A stretch of DNA of 55,871 nucleotides from an uncultured Prevotellaceae bacterium (GTDB lineage Bacteria > Bacteroidota > Bacteroidia > Bacteroidales > Bacteroidaceae), in NCBI GenBank assembly GCA_902763615.1, contig CACWSX010000015.1, positions 1-55,871 on the forward strand. Reading direction: 5' to 3'. The notes beneath the pieces were generated by a model. That model was not told the DNA's origin and searched no databases. It saw only the letters and a list, made by a program, of their open reading frames with translations. The position numbers were made by a program, and so were the translations under genes. Below, one piece after another: positions 34,142 through 43,581 of this stretch; position 1 is the first letter of the stretch; each line of letters starts with the position of its first letter.

Positions 34142-35827
34142 ATGAACCATCGGATTATACTCATTTTGGCCATTATCGCCATTATAGCACTCATCTTTCT
34201 ATTCGGAAGGAACGTCTACAAGCGCAGTATGCGTGTCAGACGACGACTTCAAATGGGACAGATCTTTACCAATATCACGCACGAACTACTGACACCACTC
34301 ACGGTAATCTCTGCTTCAGTAGATCAGTTACGTGAAGATGCTCCCTATCACGAAAAAGAGTACGACCTCATACAGATGAACATTCAACGTATGGTCCGGC
34401 TGCTTCAACAAATCCTCGAAACCAGCAAATCGCAAGCCGACGAGTTGAAACTCGTGGTAGCACAAGGTGATGTCATGCAGTACATATACAACACTGCCTT
34501 ATGCCTAAAACCACTTATGGACAAGAAACACCTGAAATTTTCCATCGAATGCACACCCAAAAGCATGATGGGCTGGATAGATACCGACAAACTCGACAAG
34601 ATCATTTACAACCTGTTGTCGAATGCAGCCAAATACACCGACAAAGGCGAGGTGTCGCTCCAAGTTTGGACCAGCCGTAAATATGATACTATATATATTA
34701 ATGTACGCGATACAGGTAGCGGTATTCCCAAGGAAAAGATGAAAAGACTCTTCCAGCGCTTCTATGATGGTGAATACCGTCAACACAAGACTATCGGTAC
34801 TGGACTTGGTCTAGCTCTGACTCGCGACCTTGTACGCCTGCACAAAGGCACTATCAGTTGTGAGAGCGAAGAGGGCAAAGGCACCACTTTTACCCTTAAA
34901 ATACCCATCACCAAAGACTCTTTCAAGCCTGACCAAATCGACGAAAAGCATGAGATCAGCCAGACTGTCCCCAAAGAAACTAGCGGCATCACATCAATAG
35001 TACCTGAGATGAGTGTCATAAATGCCGATATACTCGCCAACGATTTGTTGATTGACGACGCCTACCGTATCCTAATCGTAGAAGACAACCCGGAATTACT
35101 CATGCTAATGCATCATATTCTGAAAAACCAATACCACGTTTTGGTTGCCAAAAACGGCAAGGAAGCTCTCAAAATCGTCCATAGAACACCACTTGACCTC
35201 ATCGTTTCGGATATTATGATGCCAGAAATGACCGGTCTTGAACTGACACACGAACTTAAAGAAGATTCCAACTATAGTCACTTGCCCATCATTCTATTGA
35301 CAGCCAACACACAGGAGGAAGAGGAACAAGAAGCCCTCAGAATTGGTGCCGACGAATATCTTACCAAACCATTCCGTTTAGGCGATCTTAAACTACGCAT
35401 CGACAACATCATCGAAAATCGCCGACGTGCTCTGCAAGACTTAGCACTGCGAATTGATGAGGATAGTGATAACCAGCAAGAAATCTTCCTCACTCCAGAA
35501 CAACAATTTCTAGAGAAGGCCCTGAATTGTGTCCATGAGCATCTCGCCGACAGCAACTACGACCGCAATGCCTTTGCAGCCGACATGGGGGCCAGCTCAT
35601 CGACTCTTTACAACAAACTACGTGCCATTACTGGTATGAATGTCAACGCTTTTATTCGCGACGTCCGAATGAAAGAGGCGCGCCGACTAGCAGAGAAAGA
35701 CCCCAGTATGCGCGTCAGTGACCTCGCCTATAGAGTCGGATTCCAAGATCCAAAATACTTCTCTACTTGTTTCAAGAAACATTTTGGCATCCAGCCAAAA
35801 GAATTCATGGAGACCCTCAACACATGA
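34142..35827 (+). CDS. Hybrid histidine kinase / response regulator / AraC protein without a sensor domain
   Basis: 561 residues. One N-terminal membrane span (about 4-22), then the phosphoacceptor helix FTNITHELLTPLT (His47), N-box NLLSNAAKY (about 157-165), G1 DTGSGIP (190-196) and G2 GTGLGLA (219-225). Next is a receiver domain (about 308-425; ILIVEDNPE, phospho-Asp357 in VSDIMMPEM, KPF), and a C-terminal AraC HTH (about 455-558; SSSTLYNKLRAITGM, VGFQDPKYFSTCFKKHFG). Classic hybrid two-component systems of Bacteroidales have a large periplasmic beta-propeller sensor (total about 1,300 residues); here it is absent, although all catalytic residues are kept. It has its own promoter. Input signal and targets unknown. 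Confidence 0.92.
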   Translation: MNHRIILILAIIAIIALIFLFGRNVYKRSMRVRRRLQMGQIFTNITHELLTPLTVISASVDQLREDAPYHEKEYDLIQMNIQRMVRLLQQILETSKSQADELKLVVAQGDVMQYIYNTALCLKPLMDKKHLKFSIECTPKSMMGWIDTDKLDKIIYNLLSNAAKYTDKGEVSLQVWTSRKYDTIYINVRDTGSGIPKEKMKRLFQRFYDGEYRQHKTIGTGLGLALTRDLVRLHKGTISCESEEGKGTTFTLKIPITKDSFKPDQIDEKHEISQTVPKETSGITSIVPEMSVINADILANDLLIDDAYRILIVEDNPELLMLMHHILKNQYHVLVAKNGKEALKIVHRTPLDLIVSDIMMPEMTGLELTHELKEDSNYSHLPIILLTANTQEEEEQEALRIGADEYLTKPFRLGDLKLRIDNIIENRRRALQDLALRIDEDSDNQQEIFLTPEQQFLEKALNCVHEHLADSNYDRNAFAADMGASSSTLYNKLRAITGMNVNAFIRDVRMKEARRLAEKDPSMRVSDLAYRVGFQDPKYFSTCFKKHFGIQPKEFMETLNT

Positions 35828-35884
35828 AACTGAAAAAAAATAAAAAAACTTCCAATCATCTTCTTCATTTTTAATTTATTATTG

Positions 35885-35892
35885 TATCTTTG
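35885..35892 (+). promoter_or_regulatory. -7 box of the trpB-like gene
   Basis: TATCTTTG 33 bp before the ATG at 35926, which rules out the longer start at 35890. Confidence 0.65.
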
Positions 35893-35925
35893 CACACGGA
35901 TATGAGAATCCAAAACTTTACAATT

Positions 35926-37287
35926 ATGGCTAAACAGAAAAAATTCATCCTCCAAGAGAACGAAATCCCAACACAGTGGTACAACATTCAGGCTGACATG
36001 CCCAACAAGCCCATGCCTCCCATCCACCCGGCTACCAAGCAGCCTTTGGGTGTAGACGACTTGGCACACATTTTCCCCCGCGAATGCTGCGTACAAGAAC
36101 TTGACACAGAACATCGCTGGATAGATATCCCTGAAGACGTACTCGAAAAGTACAAGTATTATCGCTCGACACCGTTAGTCCGTGCCTATGCCCTCGAAGA
36201 GGCCCTTGGCACACCTGCCCACATCTATTTCAAGAACGAATCAACCAATCCCCTTGGTTCACATAAGATCAATTCTGCCCTGCCCCAGTGCTACTATGCC
36301 AAGCAGGAAGGCACGACCAATGTGACCACTGAGACCGGTGCCGGCCAGTGGGGCGCAGCCCTCAGCTATGCTGCCAAAATCTACGGTCTTGACTGTGCCG
36401 TCTATCAGGTGAAGATCACCATGCAGCAGAAGCCTTACCGCTCAAGTATCATGCGTACCTTCGGTGCAGTTGTAGAGGGTTCGCCCTCGATGTCGACCCG
36501 TGCAGGTAAGGACATTCTGACTAAGGATCCCACCCACTCAGGTTCTCTCGGCACCGCCATCTCAGAGGCAGTCGAGCTGGCTACAACCACACCGAATTGT
36601 AAATACACCCTCGGTTCCGTGCTGAACCACGTAGGTCTGCATCAGACCATCATCGGTCTGGAGGCCGAGAAACAAATGGCAATGGCTGGCGAATATCCTG
36701 ATATCGTGATTGGATGCTTCGGCGGCGGTTCCAACTTCGGGGGTATATCATTCCCCTTCATGCGTCACAACCTGAGCGGCGAGCGCCATACGGAGTTTAT
36801 CGCAGCTGAGCCCGATAGCTGCCCGAAGCTCACACGCGGACAATTCCGTTACGACTTCGGTGACGAGGCTGGTTACACCCCGCTGCTGCCGATGTATACC
36901 CTAGGCCACAACTTCAAGCCTAGCAACATCCACGCCGGTGGTCTGCGTTATCACGGTGCCGGCATGATTATCTCCCAACTTATCAAGGATGGACTAATGC
37001 ACGGCGTTGACATTCCACAACTCGAGACCTTCGAGGCCGGTATGCTCTTCGCTCGCACAGAGGGCATCATCCCTGCTCCTGAGAGCACCCACGCCATTGC
37101 AGCCACCATCCGCGAGGCTCTGAAATGCAAGGAGACAGGCGAGGAGAAAGTCATACTCTTCAACCTTTCAGGTCACGGACTGATTGACATGCCGTCGTAT
37201 GAGGCCTATATCAAGGGTGACTTGCAGAACTACACCGTCACCGACGAGATGATTGCTGAGAATCTTGCAGAACTCGACAAGCAATAA
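35926..37287 (+). CDS. TrpB2-type tryptophan synthase beta-like protein
   Basis: 453 residues, a PLP enzyme of the TrpB2 group (longer than standard TrpB, about 400). The PLP lysine is in NPLGSHKINSALPQ (about 105-118), with TETGAGQWGAALSYAA, the phosphate-binding GCFGGGSNFGG and LSGHGLIDM near the end. No trpA or other trp genes are beside it, as is usual for TrpB2, which may make tryptophan from serine and indole on its own or act on a related substrate. Single gene with its own promoter and terminator. Confidence 0.92.
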   Translation: MAKQKKFILQENEIPTQWYNIQADMPNKPMPPIHPATKQPLGVDDLAHIFPRECCVQELDTEHRWIDIPEDVLEKYKYYRSTPLVRAYALEEALGTPAHIYFKNESTNPLGSHKINSALPQCYYAKQEGTTNVTTETGAGQWGAALSYAAKIYGLDCAVYQVKITMQQKPYRSSIMRTFGAVVEGSPSMSTRAGKDILTKDPTHSGSLGTAISEAVELATTTPNCKYTLGSVLNHVGLHQTIIGLEAEKQMAMAGEYPDIVIGCFGGGSNFGGISFPFMRHNLSGERHTEFIAAEPDSCPKLTRGQFRYDFGDEAGYTPLLPMYTLGHNFKPSNIHAGGLRYHGAGMIISQLIKDGLMHGVDIPQLETFEAGMLFARTEGIIPAPESTHAIAATIREALKCKETGEEKVILFNLSGHGLIDMPSYEAYIKGDLQNYTVTDEMIAENLAELDKQ

Positions 37288-37304
37288 TTCGACCGACTAT
37301 AACT

Positions 37305-37332
37305 GAAAAGCCCACCATTTGGCGGGCTTTTC
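37305..37332 (+). terminator. Terminator after the trpB-like gene
   Basis: GAAAAGCCCACC-attt-GGCGGGCTTTTC, one mismatch, followed by ACTTTTTTC. Confidence 0.85.
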
Positions 37333-37344
37333 ACTTTTTTCAGA

Positions 37345-37352
37345 TATCTTTG
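37345..37352 (+). promoter_or_regulatory. -7 box of the xpt-preA gene
   Basis: TATCTTTG, 34 bp before the ATG at 37387. Confidence 0.65.
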
Positions 37353-37386
37353 CAGGCAGAATTAACAATAACTAGAACATAAGCTT

Positions 37387-39363
37387 ATGAAATCGCTAAT
37401 CAATCGCATTTTGCAGGACGGCCATTGTCTAGACGGTGGCGTTTTGAAAGTGGACCGTTTCATTAATCATCAGATGGATCCCTATCTGATGAAACAGGTA
37501 GCCGTTGAAATGATGAATCGCTTTGCCGAAGCAAAGCCCACGAAGATTCTCACCGTCGAGGCATCGGGCATCGCCCCCGCAGTTATGTTGGGCTATATAA
37601 TGGAATTGCCCGTAGTATTTGCCAAAAAGGGAAAGCCGGCAACAATGAGTGATTTCCTAATGACTAAAGTACAATCATTTACTAAGCAGAACGACTACAT
37701 CCTCAATATTAGCCGCGAGTATTTGTCGCCCGACGACCGAGTGCTCTTCATTGACGACTTCTTAGCTTTCGGAAATGCAGGACTGGGCATCATAGACCTT
37801 TGCAAACAAGCCTCTGCAGAGATTGTTGGCATGGGGTTCATCATCGAAAAAAAATTTCAGAACGGCCGCAAGGTCCTAATGGATGCTGGTGTAAAGCATA
37901 TCGAGTCACTTGCCATCATTGAGTCGCTCGAAAAAAACCAAATCAAGATAATGAACGTAAAGGTAAGAAAGGTGAACGTATACGAGGAAGCCAGCCGCTG
38001 TCTGTTGTGTCAGGATGCCCCCTGCACCAAAGTCTGCAAACATGGCGACCCCGCCCGCGCTATCCGTGCCATCCGTTTCGATAACCACAAGCCCGCCCTG
38101 CGTTGGGTGAAAGATTGTTCCGATGCTGACCTGGAACGGGCTGAACAGGCTTGTATCCACTATAATTGGCCCATCCGTATCAAAGAGATGCTACGAAGTA
38201 TCCATCCAGACGACGTCGATGACAGCGCCTATCCTGCTCTCGATATTGACTTCTGCGGCATACACTGCGAGAACCCATTCTTCCTAGCCTCATCGGCCGT
38301 CTGTACCAATTACGAGATGGTGGCAAAGGCTTTTGAGGCCGGTTGGGCAGGTGTATTCTACAAGACTATCTGTATGCAGGAAATCAAAGAGGTATCGCCA
38401 CGCTTCGACGCCATGCACAACAACGCCACTCACGGCGACTTTTACGGCTTCCGTAACATGGAGCAACTGAGCGAAAATCCCGTGGAAAAAGATTTCTACG
38501 ATCTTCATCGGCTGAAAACTGACTATCCCACGAAAGTTGTCATAGCCTCGATTATGGGACAAACGGAGGAAGAGTGGATCGCGCTGGCGAAAATGGCCGA
38601 GGAGGCTGGCTGCGATGCAGTAGAGCTGAACTTCTCCTGTCCACAAATGAAACACGAAGGCATGGGGAGTGACGTCGGTCAGAATCCTGAACTCGTCAGG
38701 GATTTCACCGCCTGCGTGAAGGACAATGTAAATATTCCTGTCATCCCGAAAATGACCCCAAACATCACTCATATCGCCGAACCTGCCGAGGCTTGCATAA
38801 AGGCTGGCGCTGATGCCATATCAGCCATCAACACCATCAAGTCAGTAACGATGGATGCAGATGCCGAGGTGGCCGGACAGCGCACCATCTCAGGCTATTC
38901 TGGACGTGCTGTTCGTCCCATTGCCCTACGACATGTCTTAGAACTGGCACAAATGCCCATAAAAACAGAATTGAGTGGTATCGGCGGTATTGAGACTTGG
39001 CGTGATGCGTTGGAGTTCATCCAGTTAGGCTGTAACAATGTGCAGGTGTGTACGGCCGTGATGCAGTACGGCTACCGCATCATCGACGATCTCATCCTTG
39101 GTTTACAACGCTATATGGCCAAGCGAGGTATCAGCCATTTGCAAGACATTGTTGGCGAGCAGTTAACAAAGTTCCTAAAACCTGATCATTTAGATCGCGA
39201 TACAATCATCTATCCGAAGTTCGACAAAAACTCTGCGTTGGCTGCGGACGCTGCGAAATGTCATGCAACGACGGAGGTCATCAAGCCCTCGTTTTTGATC
39301 ATGACACGCGGCAACCCCGTCTCGTGGGGACCAAGTGCGTGGGTTGTCACCTCTGCCGTATAG
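37387..39363 (+). CDS. Xanthine phosphoribosyltransferase fused to PreA-like dihydropyrimidine dehydrogenase (C-terminus frameshifted)
   Basis: One open frame of 658 codons joins two enzymes. Residues 1-188 are a complete Xpt: PRPP loop [14 protein letters not shown] (about 119-132), [12 protein letters not shown], ending [15 protein letters not shown]. From Met189 (37951) the frame is a PreA-type enzyme. It has an N-terminal Cys-rich segment ([18 protein letters not shown]), then the FMN barrel with [54 protein letters not shown] and [15 protein letters not shown]. Xpt salvages xanthine; PreA reduces uracil/thymine. No stop separates the two. Near 39228-39236 the frame slips: KFDKNS is followed by a non-family tail to 39363, while the expected ferredoxin-like end continues in the -1 frame (see next entry). 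Confidence 0.85.
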   Translation: MKSLINRILQDGHCLDGGVLKVDRFINHQMDPYLMKQVAVEMMNRFAEAKPTKILTVEASGIAPAVMLGYIMELPVVFAKKGKPATMSDFLMTKVQSFTKQNDYILNISREYLSPDDRVLFIDDFLAFGNAGLGIIDLCKQASAEIVGMGFIIEKKFQNGRKVLMDAGVKHIESLAIIESLEKNQIKIMNVKVRKVNVYEEASRCLLCQDAPCTKVCKHGDPARAIRAIRFDNHKPALRWVKDCSDADLERAEQACIHYNWPIRIKEMLRSIHPDDVDDSAYPALDIDFCGIHCENPFFLASSAVCTNYEMVAKAFEAGWAGVFYKTICMQEIKEVSPRFDAMHNNATHGDFYGFRNMEQLSENPVEKDFYDLHRLKTDYPTKVVIASIMGQTEEEWIALAKMAEEAGCDAVELNFSCPQMKHEGMGSDVGQNPELVRDFTACVKDNVNIPVIPKMTPNITHIAEPAEACIKAGADAISAINTIKSVTMDADAEVAGQRTISGYSGRAVRPIALRHVLELAQMPIKTELSGIGGIETWRDALEFIQLGCNNVQVCTAVMQYGYRIIDDLILGLQRYMAKRGISHLQDIVGEQLTKFLKPDHLDRDTIIYPKFDKNSALAADAAKCHATTEVIKPSFLIMTRGNPVSWGPSAWVVTSAV

Positions 39364-39416
39364 TCTGTCCTACCGGCGCCATCGGTCTGTCGAAACGTAT
39401 CACTAAGCGACAATAG
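39233..39416 (+). pseudogene. Out-of-frame 2x[4Fe-4S] C-terminus of the PreA domain
   Basis: In the -1 frame after 39233 the DNA reads [11 protein letters not shown], then [39 protein letters not shown] and KRITKRQ, stop at 39414-39416. These are the two 4Fe-4S motifs (C-x2-C-x2-C-x3-C) that end normal PreA. One extra base near AAAAACTC would restore a protein of about 676 residues. Either a single-base deletion, a sequencing error, or (less likely) frameshifting in translation. Confidence 0.88.
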
Positions 39417-39470
39417 TCAATACGTCAACGACAGGATTCCGATGGCGGACGATATTCAAGACCTGATAAC

Positions 39471-39893
39471 TTATGCAATATCAATCTGTCTTGAAACTTT
39501 GACTTTCTCTTCAATGAGTTTAGGAAGTTCGACGGTAAGAACACCATACTCAACCTTTGCAGAGATTGCATCCTTTCTAACGTCGTCAGGCAGTATCAAC
39601 GTCTGCTCAAACTTTGAGTAACTGAACTCACGACGCAAGTAACGGGTGTTCTTATCTTCCTTCTTCTCGTTCTTTTGTTCCATCTTGATAATTAGGTTGC
39701 CCTCATCATTGATGTGTACATTAAAGTCCTCCTTTTTCATGCCCGGTGCTGCTAACTCCACGGTATAAGCTTCGTCACTTTCTTTCACATTAATAGCCGG
39801 TGCTGTACAATTAGCCTTCGGCATAAAATCCACGTCAAATAAATCGTTAAAAACTGACGGAATCCAATTGTTTGTTCTCATAACTGGCATCAT
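39471..39893 (-). CDS. Small heat-shock protein (Hsp20/alpha-crystallin)
   Basis: 140 residues. Alpha-crystallin domain (about 28-125): APAINVKESDEAYTVELAAPG (beta strands with the conserved A-x-x-G near LAAPGMKKEDF), RYLRREFSYSKFEQTLILPD, and KVEYGVLTVELPK (the G-V-L signature), with an I-D-I-type tail RQIDIA. ATP-independent chaperone that holds unfolded proteins. An unusually clear ribosome-binding site, TAGGAGGTAATT, lies 8 bases before the ATG at 39893; an in-frame ATG one codon later is also possible. Convergent in position with the PreA end; same strand as mfd, upstream of it in the map but separate. Confidence 0.95.
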   Translation of the reverse strand: MMPVMRTNNWIPSVFNDLFDVDFMPKANCTAPAINVKESDEAYTVELAAPGMKKEDFNVHINDEGNLIIKMEQKNEKKEDKNTRYLRREFSYSKFEQTLILPDDVRKDAISAKVEYGVLTVELPKLIEEKVKVSRQIDIA

Positions 39894-40010
39894 AATAATT
39901 ACCTCCTAATTATATTTAATATTGTTAATACTATTCGTTATGAACTTTGCTTATTCAAAGCATCGCTCACAAAGAATATGGCAAGAAAAATGCCAAGGGA
40001 AAAATAAATG

Positions 40011-43000
40011 TCAATTTGTCAGAATTGCACGACAGATTGTCAGAGCTGTCTCTACGGAAGGAACGGAGGACACAACGATAGAACGCTTTCCGTTAGCCTC
40101 ACGAAAGTTGCATTGGCGAGGATTTCGTGAGACATAGTCAATCACCTTTCCAAAGGATTCACTTTGGTAATAAGGACTATCGGCATTATTAACGAAATAT
40201 AGATACATCTTCTGCTGTTTCAGCATGACCTTCTCAATACCCAATTGCTTACCATAAACACGGAGAGGTACGACGCGAATCAGTTCTTCGGCCACCTCGG
40301 GAATTTCACCGAAACGGTCTCTCAAACGACTCCGATAGGCCTCCAAGGCTGCATCGAGGTCGTTGCGATTAGCCAGATTGTCAAGTTCACGGTAAAGCAA
40401 CATACGCTCGGAGTCGTTGGGGACGTAATGATCAGGGAAGTACATCTCGATATCAGATTCAAGAGCACAGTCATCGACCCAGGCGATATGGTTCGGAACG
40501 TCAGATACCATGGAATTAATAGAATCCTTTGGAGAGCAGGTATTACGATTGTGACCGAAACGAGTATTTGCGGTAGACTCGACCACAGTGAATTCAGGTT
40601 CCTCATTGCGTAATTCCGCCATCGCCTGATTGAGGATTTTCTGATAGGTTTCATAACCAAGGTCGGAGATAAAACCCGACTGTTCGGAGCCCAAGAGATT
40701 GCCAGCACCACGGATGTCAAGATCCTGCATGGCAATATTGATACCAGAGCCCAGATCAGAAAAATTTTCGAGAGCTTCTAGACGACGGCGAGACTCAGGA
40801 TTCAGAGCGGCCAATGGAGGGGCCAGAAGATAGCAGAAGGCTTTGCGGCTACCACGCCCCACACGTCCTCGCATCTGGTGCAGATCGGAAAGGCCAAAGT
40901 TATGGGCGCCATTGATTATAATAGTGTTGGCATTGGGGATATCAATACCGTTCTCAACAATCGTCGTCGATAGTAACACATCATAATCGTAGTTCGAGAA
41001 GTCGAGCACTATTTTTTCCAATTCCTCGGGCTTCATTTGTCCATGTCCTATGGCGATTCGGGCATCAGGGATGTACTTATGAATCATCTCAGCAATATGT
41101 GTCAGATCACTGATGCGGTTGTTGACAAAATAAACCTGACCATTACGCGACATCTCGAAGTTGATGGCATCAGCAATAATCTCCGCACCAAAAGTATGAA
41201 TCTCTGTCTGGATAGGATAGCGATTGGGAGGAGGTGTCTGGATAACACTCAAGTCTCGAGCGCCGACTAGCGAGAATTGGAGGGTTCTTGGAATAGGCGT
41301 AGCCGACATGGTAAGCGTATCGACATTCGACTTCATCTGACGTAGTTTCTCTTTCGTGGAAACACCGAATTTCTGTTCTTCATCGATGATGAGCAAGCCG
41401 AGGTCCTTGAACTTCACCGTCTTACCGATTAGTTTATGGGTACCAATAATGATATCTACTTTGCCCTCAGCCAGATCCTTGAGCACCTGCGTAGTCTGCT
41501 TGGCGCTCTTGGCTCGCGTCAGATAATCCACCCGAACAGGCATATCCTTCAAACGGGAGGAGAAGGTACGGTAGTGCTGATAGGCAAGCACCGTCGTTGG
41601 CACCAACACAGCCACTTGCTTGCCGTCGCAGGCCGCCTTGAAAGCCGCACGCACAGCGACCTCAGTTTTGCCGAAACCCACATCACCACAAACAAGACGG
41701 TCCATTGGACGTGCACGCTCCATATCCTGCTTCACATCGAGCGTCGCCTTTAACTGATCTGGTGTATCCTCGTATATAAAACTAGCTTCGAGTTCATGTT
41801 GAAGATAGGAGTCGGCACTGAAAGCGAAGCCCTTCTCACGACGACGTTTGGCATAAAGTTTGATTAGGTCGCGAGCAATATCTTTGATATGTTTCTTGGT
41901 GCGCTCCTTGAGTCGTTCCCACTGACCTGTTCCCAATGTAGAAAGTCGTGGTGGTTCGCCATTGTCCTGCGATTTGTATTTCGACACTTTATAGAGCGAG
42001 TGGATAGACACATAGATACTACCGCCACCATTATAGAGAATCTTGATCATCTCCTGATAACTCGGAGCACTCGGATTACGCTGAGTATTTTGAATCGGCA
42101 TCCTGACTAGTCCGCCGAATTTACCAACGCCATGATCTACATGCACCACGAAGTCGCCAATCTCAAACTGCTGAATCTCCTTCAACGTGAGTGCCATCTT
42201 ACCACTACGAGCCTTTTCGCTCTTGAGGTTATATTTATGGAAACGATCGAAAATCTGATGATCGGTGAAAACGCATATCTTCAAATCGTCATCGGCAAAA
42301 CCTTCGTGGAGGGTTTTGTCGACAGGGGTGAACATTGGAGGTCTGTCTTCAGACACCGACGAAGCCAAGATTTCCTTCAAGCGCTCGTTCTGCTTCTGGC
42401 TGTCAGCGAGAATATATAATTGATAGCCTTTCAACTGGTAGTCCTCAAATGTCTGTTTCAGCAAATCAAAATTCTTGTGGAAAAGCGGCTGAACGGTGAT
42501 ATTGAACCGCAATGTGGTATGAGGCTGTACAGACGGACGATGACCAAACTCAATGCGACGGAATGAATCTGCATCAGCCATGAATTGCGCACCCGTAATG
42601 AGTTGCGACTCCTTGTGCATCTGACGTTCAATCTCCTGTCGCTCCATCTCAGTGGCACTTTCCAGTTGCTCCATACGCGCCTGAGAGGAGAAACCCTCCT
42701 GATAGACACGGTCGATGGCATCGCGTACATAAAAATAATCCTTTGTCACCAGCAACGTATCTTTTGGCACAAACGAGAGGAATGGCACCTTGTCGTCAAC
42801 AGTCACCAGCTCTGGCACAATTTCAATCTTATCCCGTTGTTCTTTCGACAACTGGTCCTCCACCTCAAAGGTACGGATGCTGTCGATGTCCTCGCCAAAG
42901 AAATCGATACGGTAAGGATATTCACAACTGAACGAATAGACATCGAGGATAGAACCGCGCAGGGCAAACTGGCCAGGTTCATAGACATAATCAACCTCAC

Positions 43001-43490
43001 GGAAACCAAACTCACGCAAGGTCTTCGCAATATCCTCAACGGCTATTGTCTGGTTTTTCTCCAAAACCAATGTCCGCGCATCAAGACTTTTCTTCGACAC
43101 CACCAATTCGGCCACAGCCTCGGGATAAGTGACAATATAGAGGTGAGAAGAAATCCGGGCCATCACCTCCGTGCGGAGAATCTCACTGGCGGCATCACGC
43201 TGTGCGTACTTGATGGCCCGACGATAACTCGAAGGGAAAAAGAGCACATTGCGGCTTCCCAGCAATTGTACCAGATCATGATAAAAATAGCCAGCTTCTT
43301 CAGCATCCTGAAGAATAAAAAGCAGGGAATGCTTGCACTTCGACGACAGACTGCCAAAAAGCATCGGGGCGCTGGAGCCCAATAAACCTTCGAGGAAAAT
43401 CGTCTTTACCGAAGATTTTCCCATTGACTGCGCCAATGCCGATACTTGCGGCAACTTGGCATAAACTTTCTCTAATTCCTGTATATTCAT
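40011..43490 (-). CDS. mfd: Transcription-repair coupling factor
   Basis: 1,159 residues, full length. Mfd removes RNA polymerase stalled at DNA damage and recruits UvrA. Visible parts: UvrB-like N-terminal module (LEGLLGSSAPMLFGSL); RNA-polymerase-interacting domain (IGDFVVHVDHGVGKFGGL); helicase core with Walker A CGDVGFGKTEVAVRAA, IGTHKLIG, DEE box IIDEEQKFGV, SATPIPRTLQ, and motif VI HQMRGRVGRG; the TRG region RIAIGHGQM; and the C-terminal domain. The start MNIQELEKVY at 43490 fits the promoter box at 43504-43511. Divergent from the Dpm1-like gene. Confidence 0.97.
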   Translation of the reverse strand: MNIQELEKVYAKLPQVSALAQSMGKSSVKTIFLEGLLGSSAPMLFGSLSSKCKHSLLFILQDAEEAGYFYHDLVQLLGSRNVLFFPSSYRRAIKYAQRDAASEILRTEVMARISSHLYIVTYPEAVAELVVSKKSLDARTLVLEKNQTIAVEDIAKTLREFGFREVDYVYEPGQFALRGSILDVYSFSCEYPYRIDFFGEDIDSIRTFEVEDQLSKEQRDKIEIVPELVTVDDKVPFLSFVPKDTLLVTKDYFYVRDAIDRVYQEGFSSQARMEQLESATEMERQEIERQMHKESQLITGAQFMADADSFRRIEFGHRPSVQPHTTLRFNITVQPLFHKNFDLLKQTFEDYQLKGYQLYILADSQKQNERLKEILASSVSEDRPPMFTPVDKTLHEGFADDDLKICVFTDHQIFDRFHKYNLKSEKARSGKMALTLKEIQQFEIGDFVVHVDHGVGKFGGLVRMPIQNTQRNPSAPSYQEMIKILYNGGGSIYVSIHSLYKVSKYKSQDNGEPPRLSTLGTGQWERLKERTKKHIKDIARDLIKLYAKRRREKGFAFSADSYLQHELEASFIYEDTPDQLKATLDVKQDMERARPMDRLVCGDVGFGKTEVAVRAAFKAACDGKQVAVLVPTTVLAYQHYRTFSSRLKDMPVRVDYLTRAKSAKQTTQVLKDLAEGKVDIIIGTHKLIGKTVKFKDLGLLIIDEEQKFGVSTKEKLRQMKSNVDTLTMSATPIPRTLQFSLVGARDLSVIQTPPPNRYPIQTEIHTFGAEIIADAINFEMSRNGQVYFVNNRISDLTHIAEMIHKYIPDARIAIGHGQMKPEELEKIVLDFSNYDYDVLLSTTIVENGIDIPNANTIIINGAHNFGLSDLHQMRGRVGRGSRKAFCYLLAPPLAALNPESRRRLEALENFSDLGSGINIAMQDLDIRGAGNLLGSEQSGFISDLGYETYQKILNQAMAELRNEEPEFTVVESTANTRFGHNRNTCSPKDSINSMVSDVPNHIAWVDDCALESDIEMYFPDHYVPNDSERMLLYRELDNLANRNDLDAALEAYRSRLRDRFGEIPEVAEELIRVVPLRVYGKQLGIEKVMLKQQKMYLYFVNNADSPYYQSESFGKVIDYVSRNPRQCNFREANGKRSIVVSSVPSVETALTICRAILTN

Positions 43491-43503
43491 TAGAAATTGT
43501 GTG

Positions 43504-43511
43504 CAAAATTA
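43504..43511 (-). promoter_or_regulatory. -7 box of mfd
   Basis: TAATTTTG on the minus strand, 14 bp before the ATG. Confidence 0.55.
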
Positions 43512-43554
43512 CTAAATTTTCTGCTATTAGCGTATGCTTATCACATATTTTTAT

Positions 43555-43562
43555 TAATTTTG
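43555..43562 (+). promoter_or_regulatory. -7 box of the Dpm1-like gene
   Basis: TAATTTTG, 19 bp before the ATG at 43582. Confidence 0.55.
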
Positions 43563-43581
43563 CAGCGTAATAATTTAGATT

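Noticed and set aside
39225-39240. Programmed -1 frameshifting at AAAAAC in the PreA domain
   Set aside because: The heptamer in frame is C-AAA-AAC, not a proper X-XXY-YYZ slippery site, and no strong stem was seen just after it; a deletion or sequencing error is simpler.
42585-43385. 266-codon plus-strand ORF opposite mfd
   Set aside because: Antisense shadow of the strongly conserved Mfd N-terminal region; no family features, no promoter.
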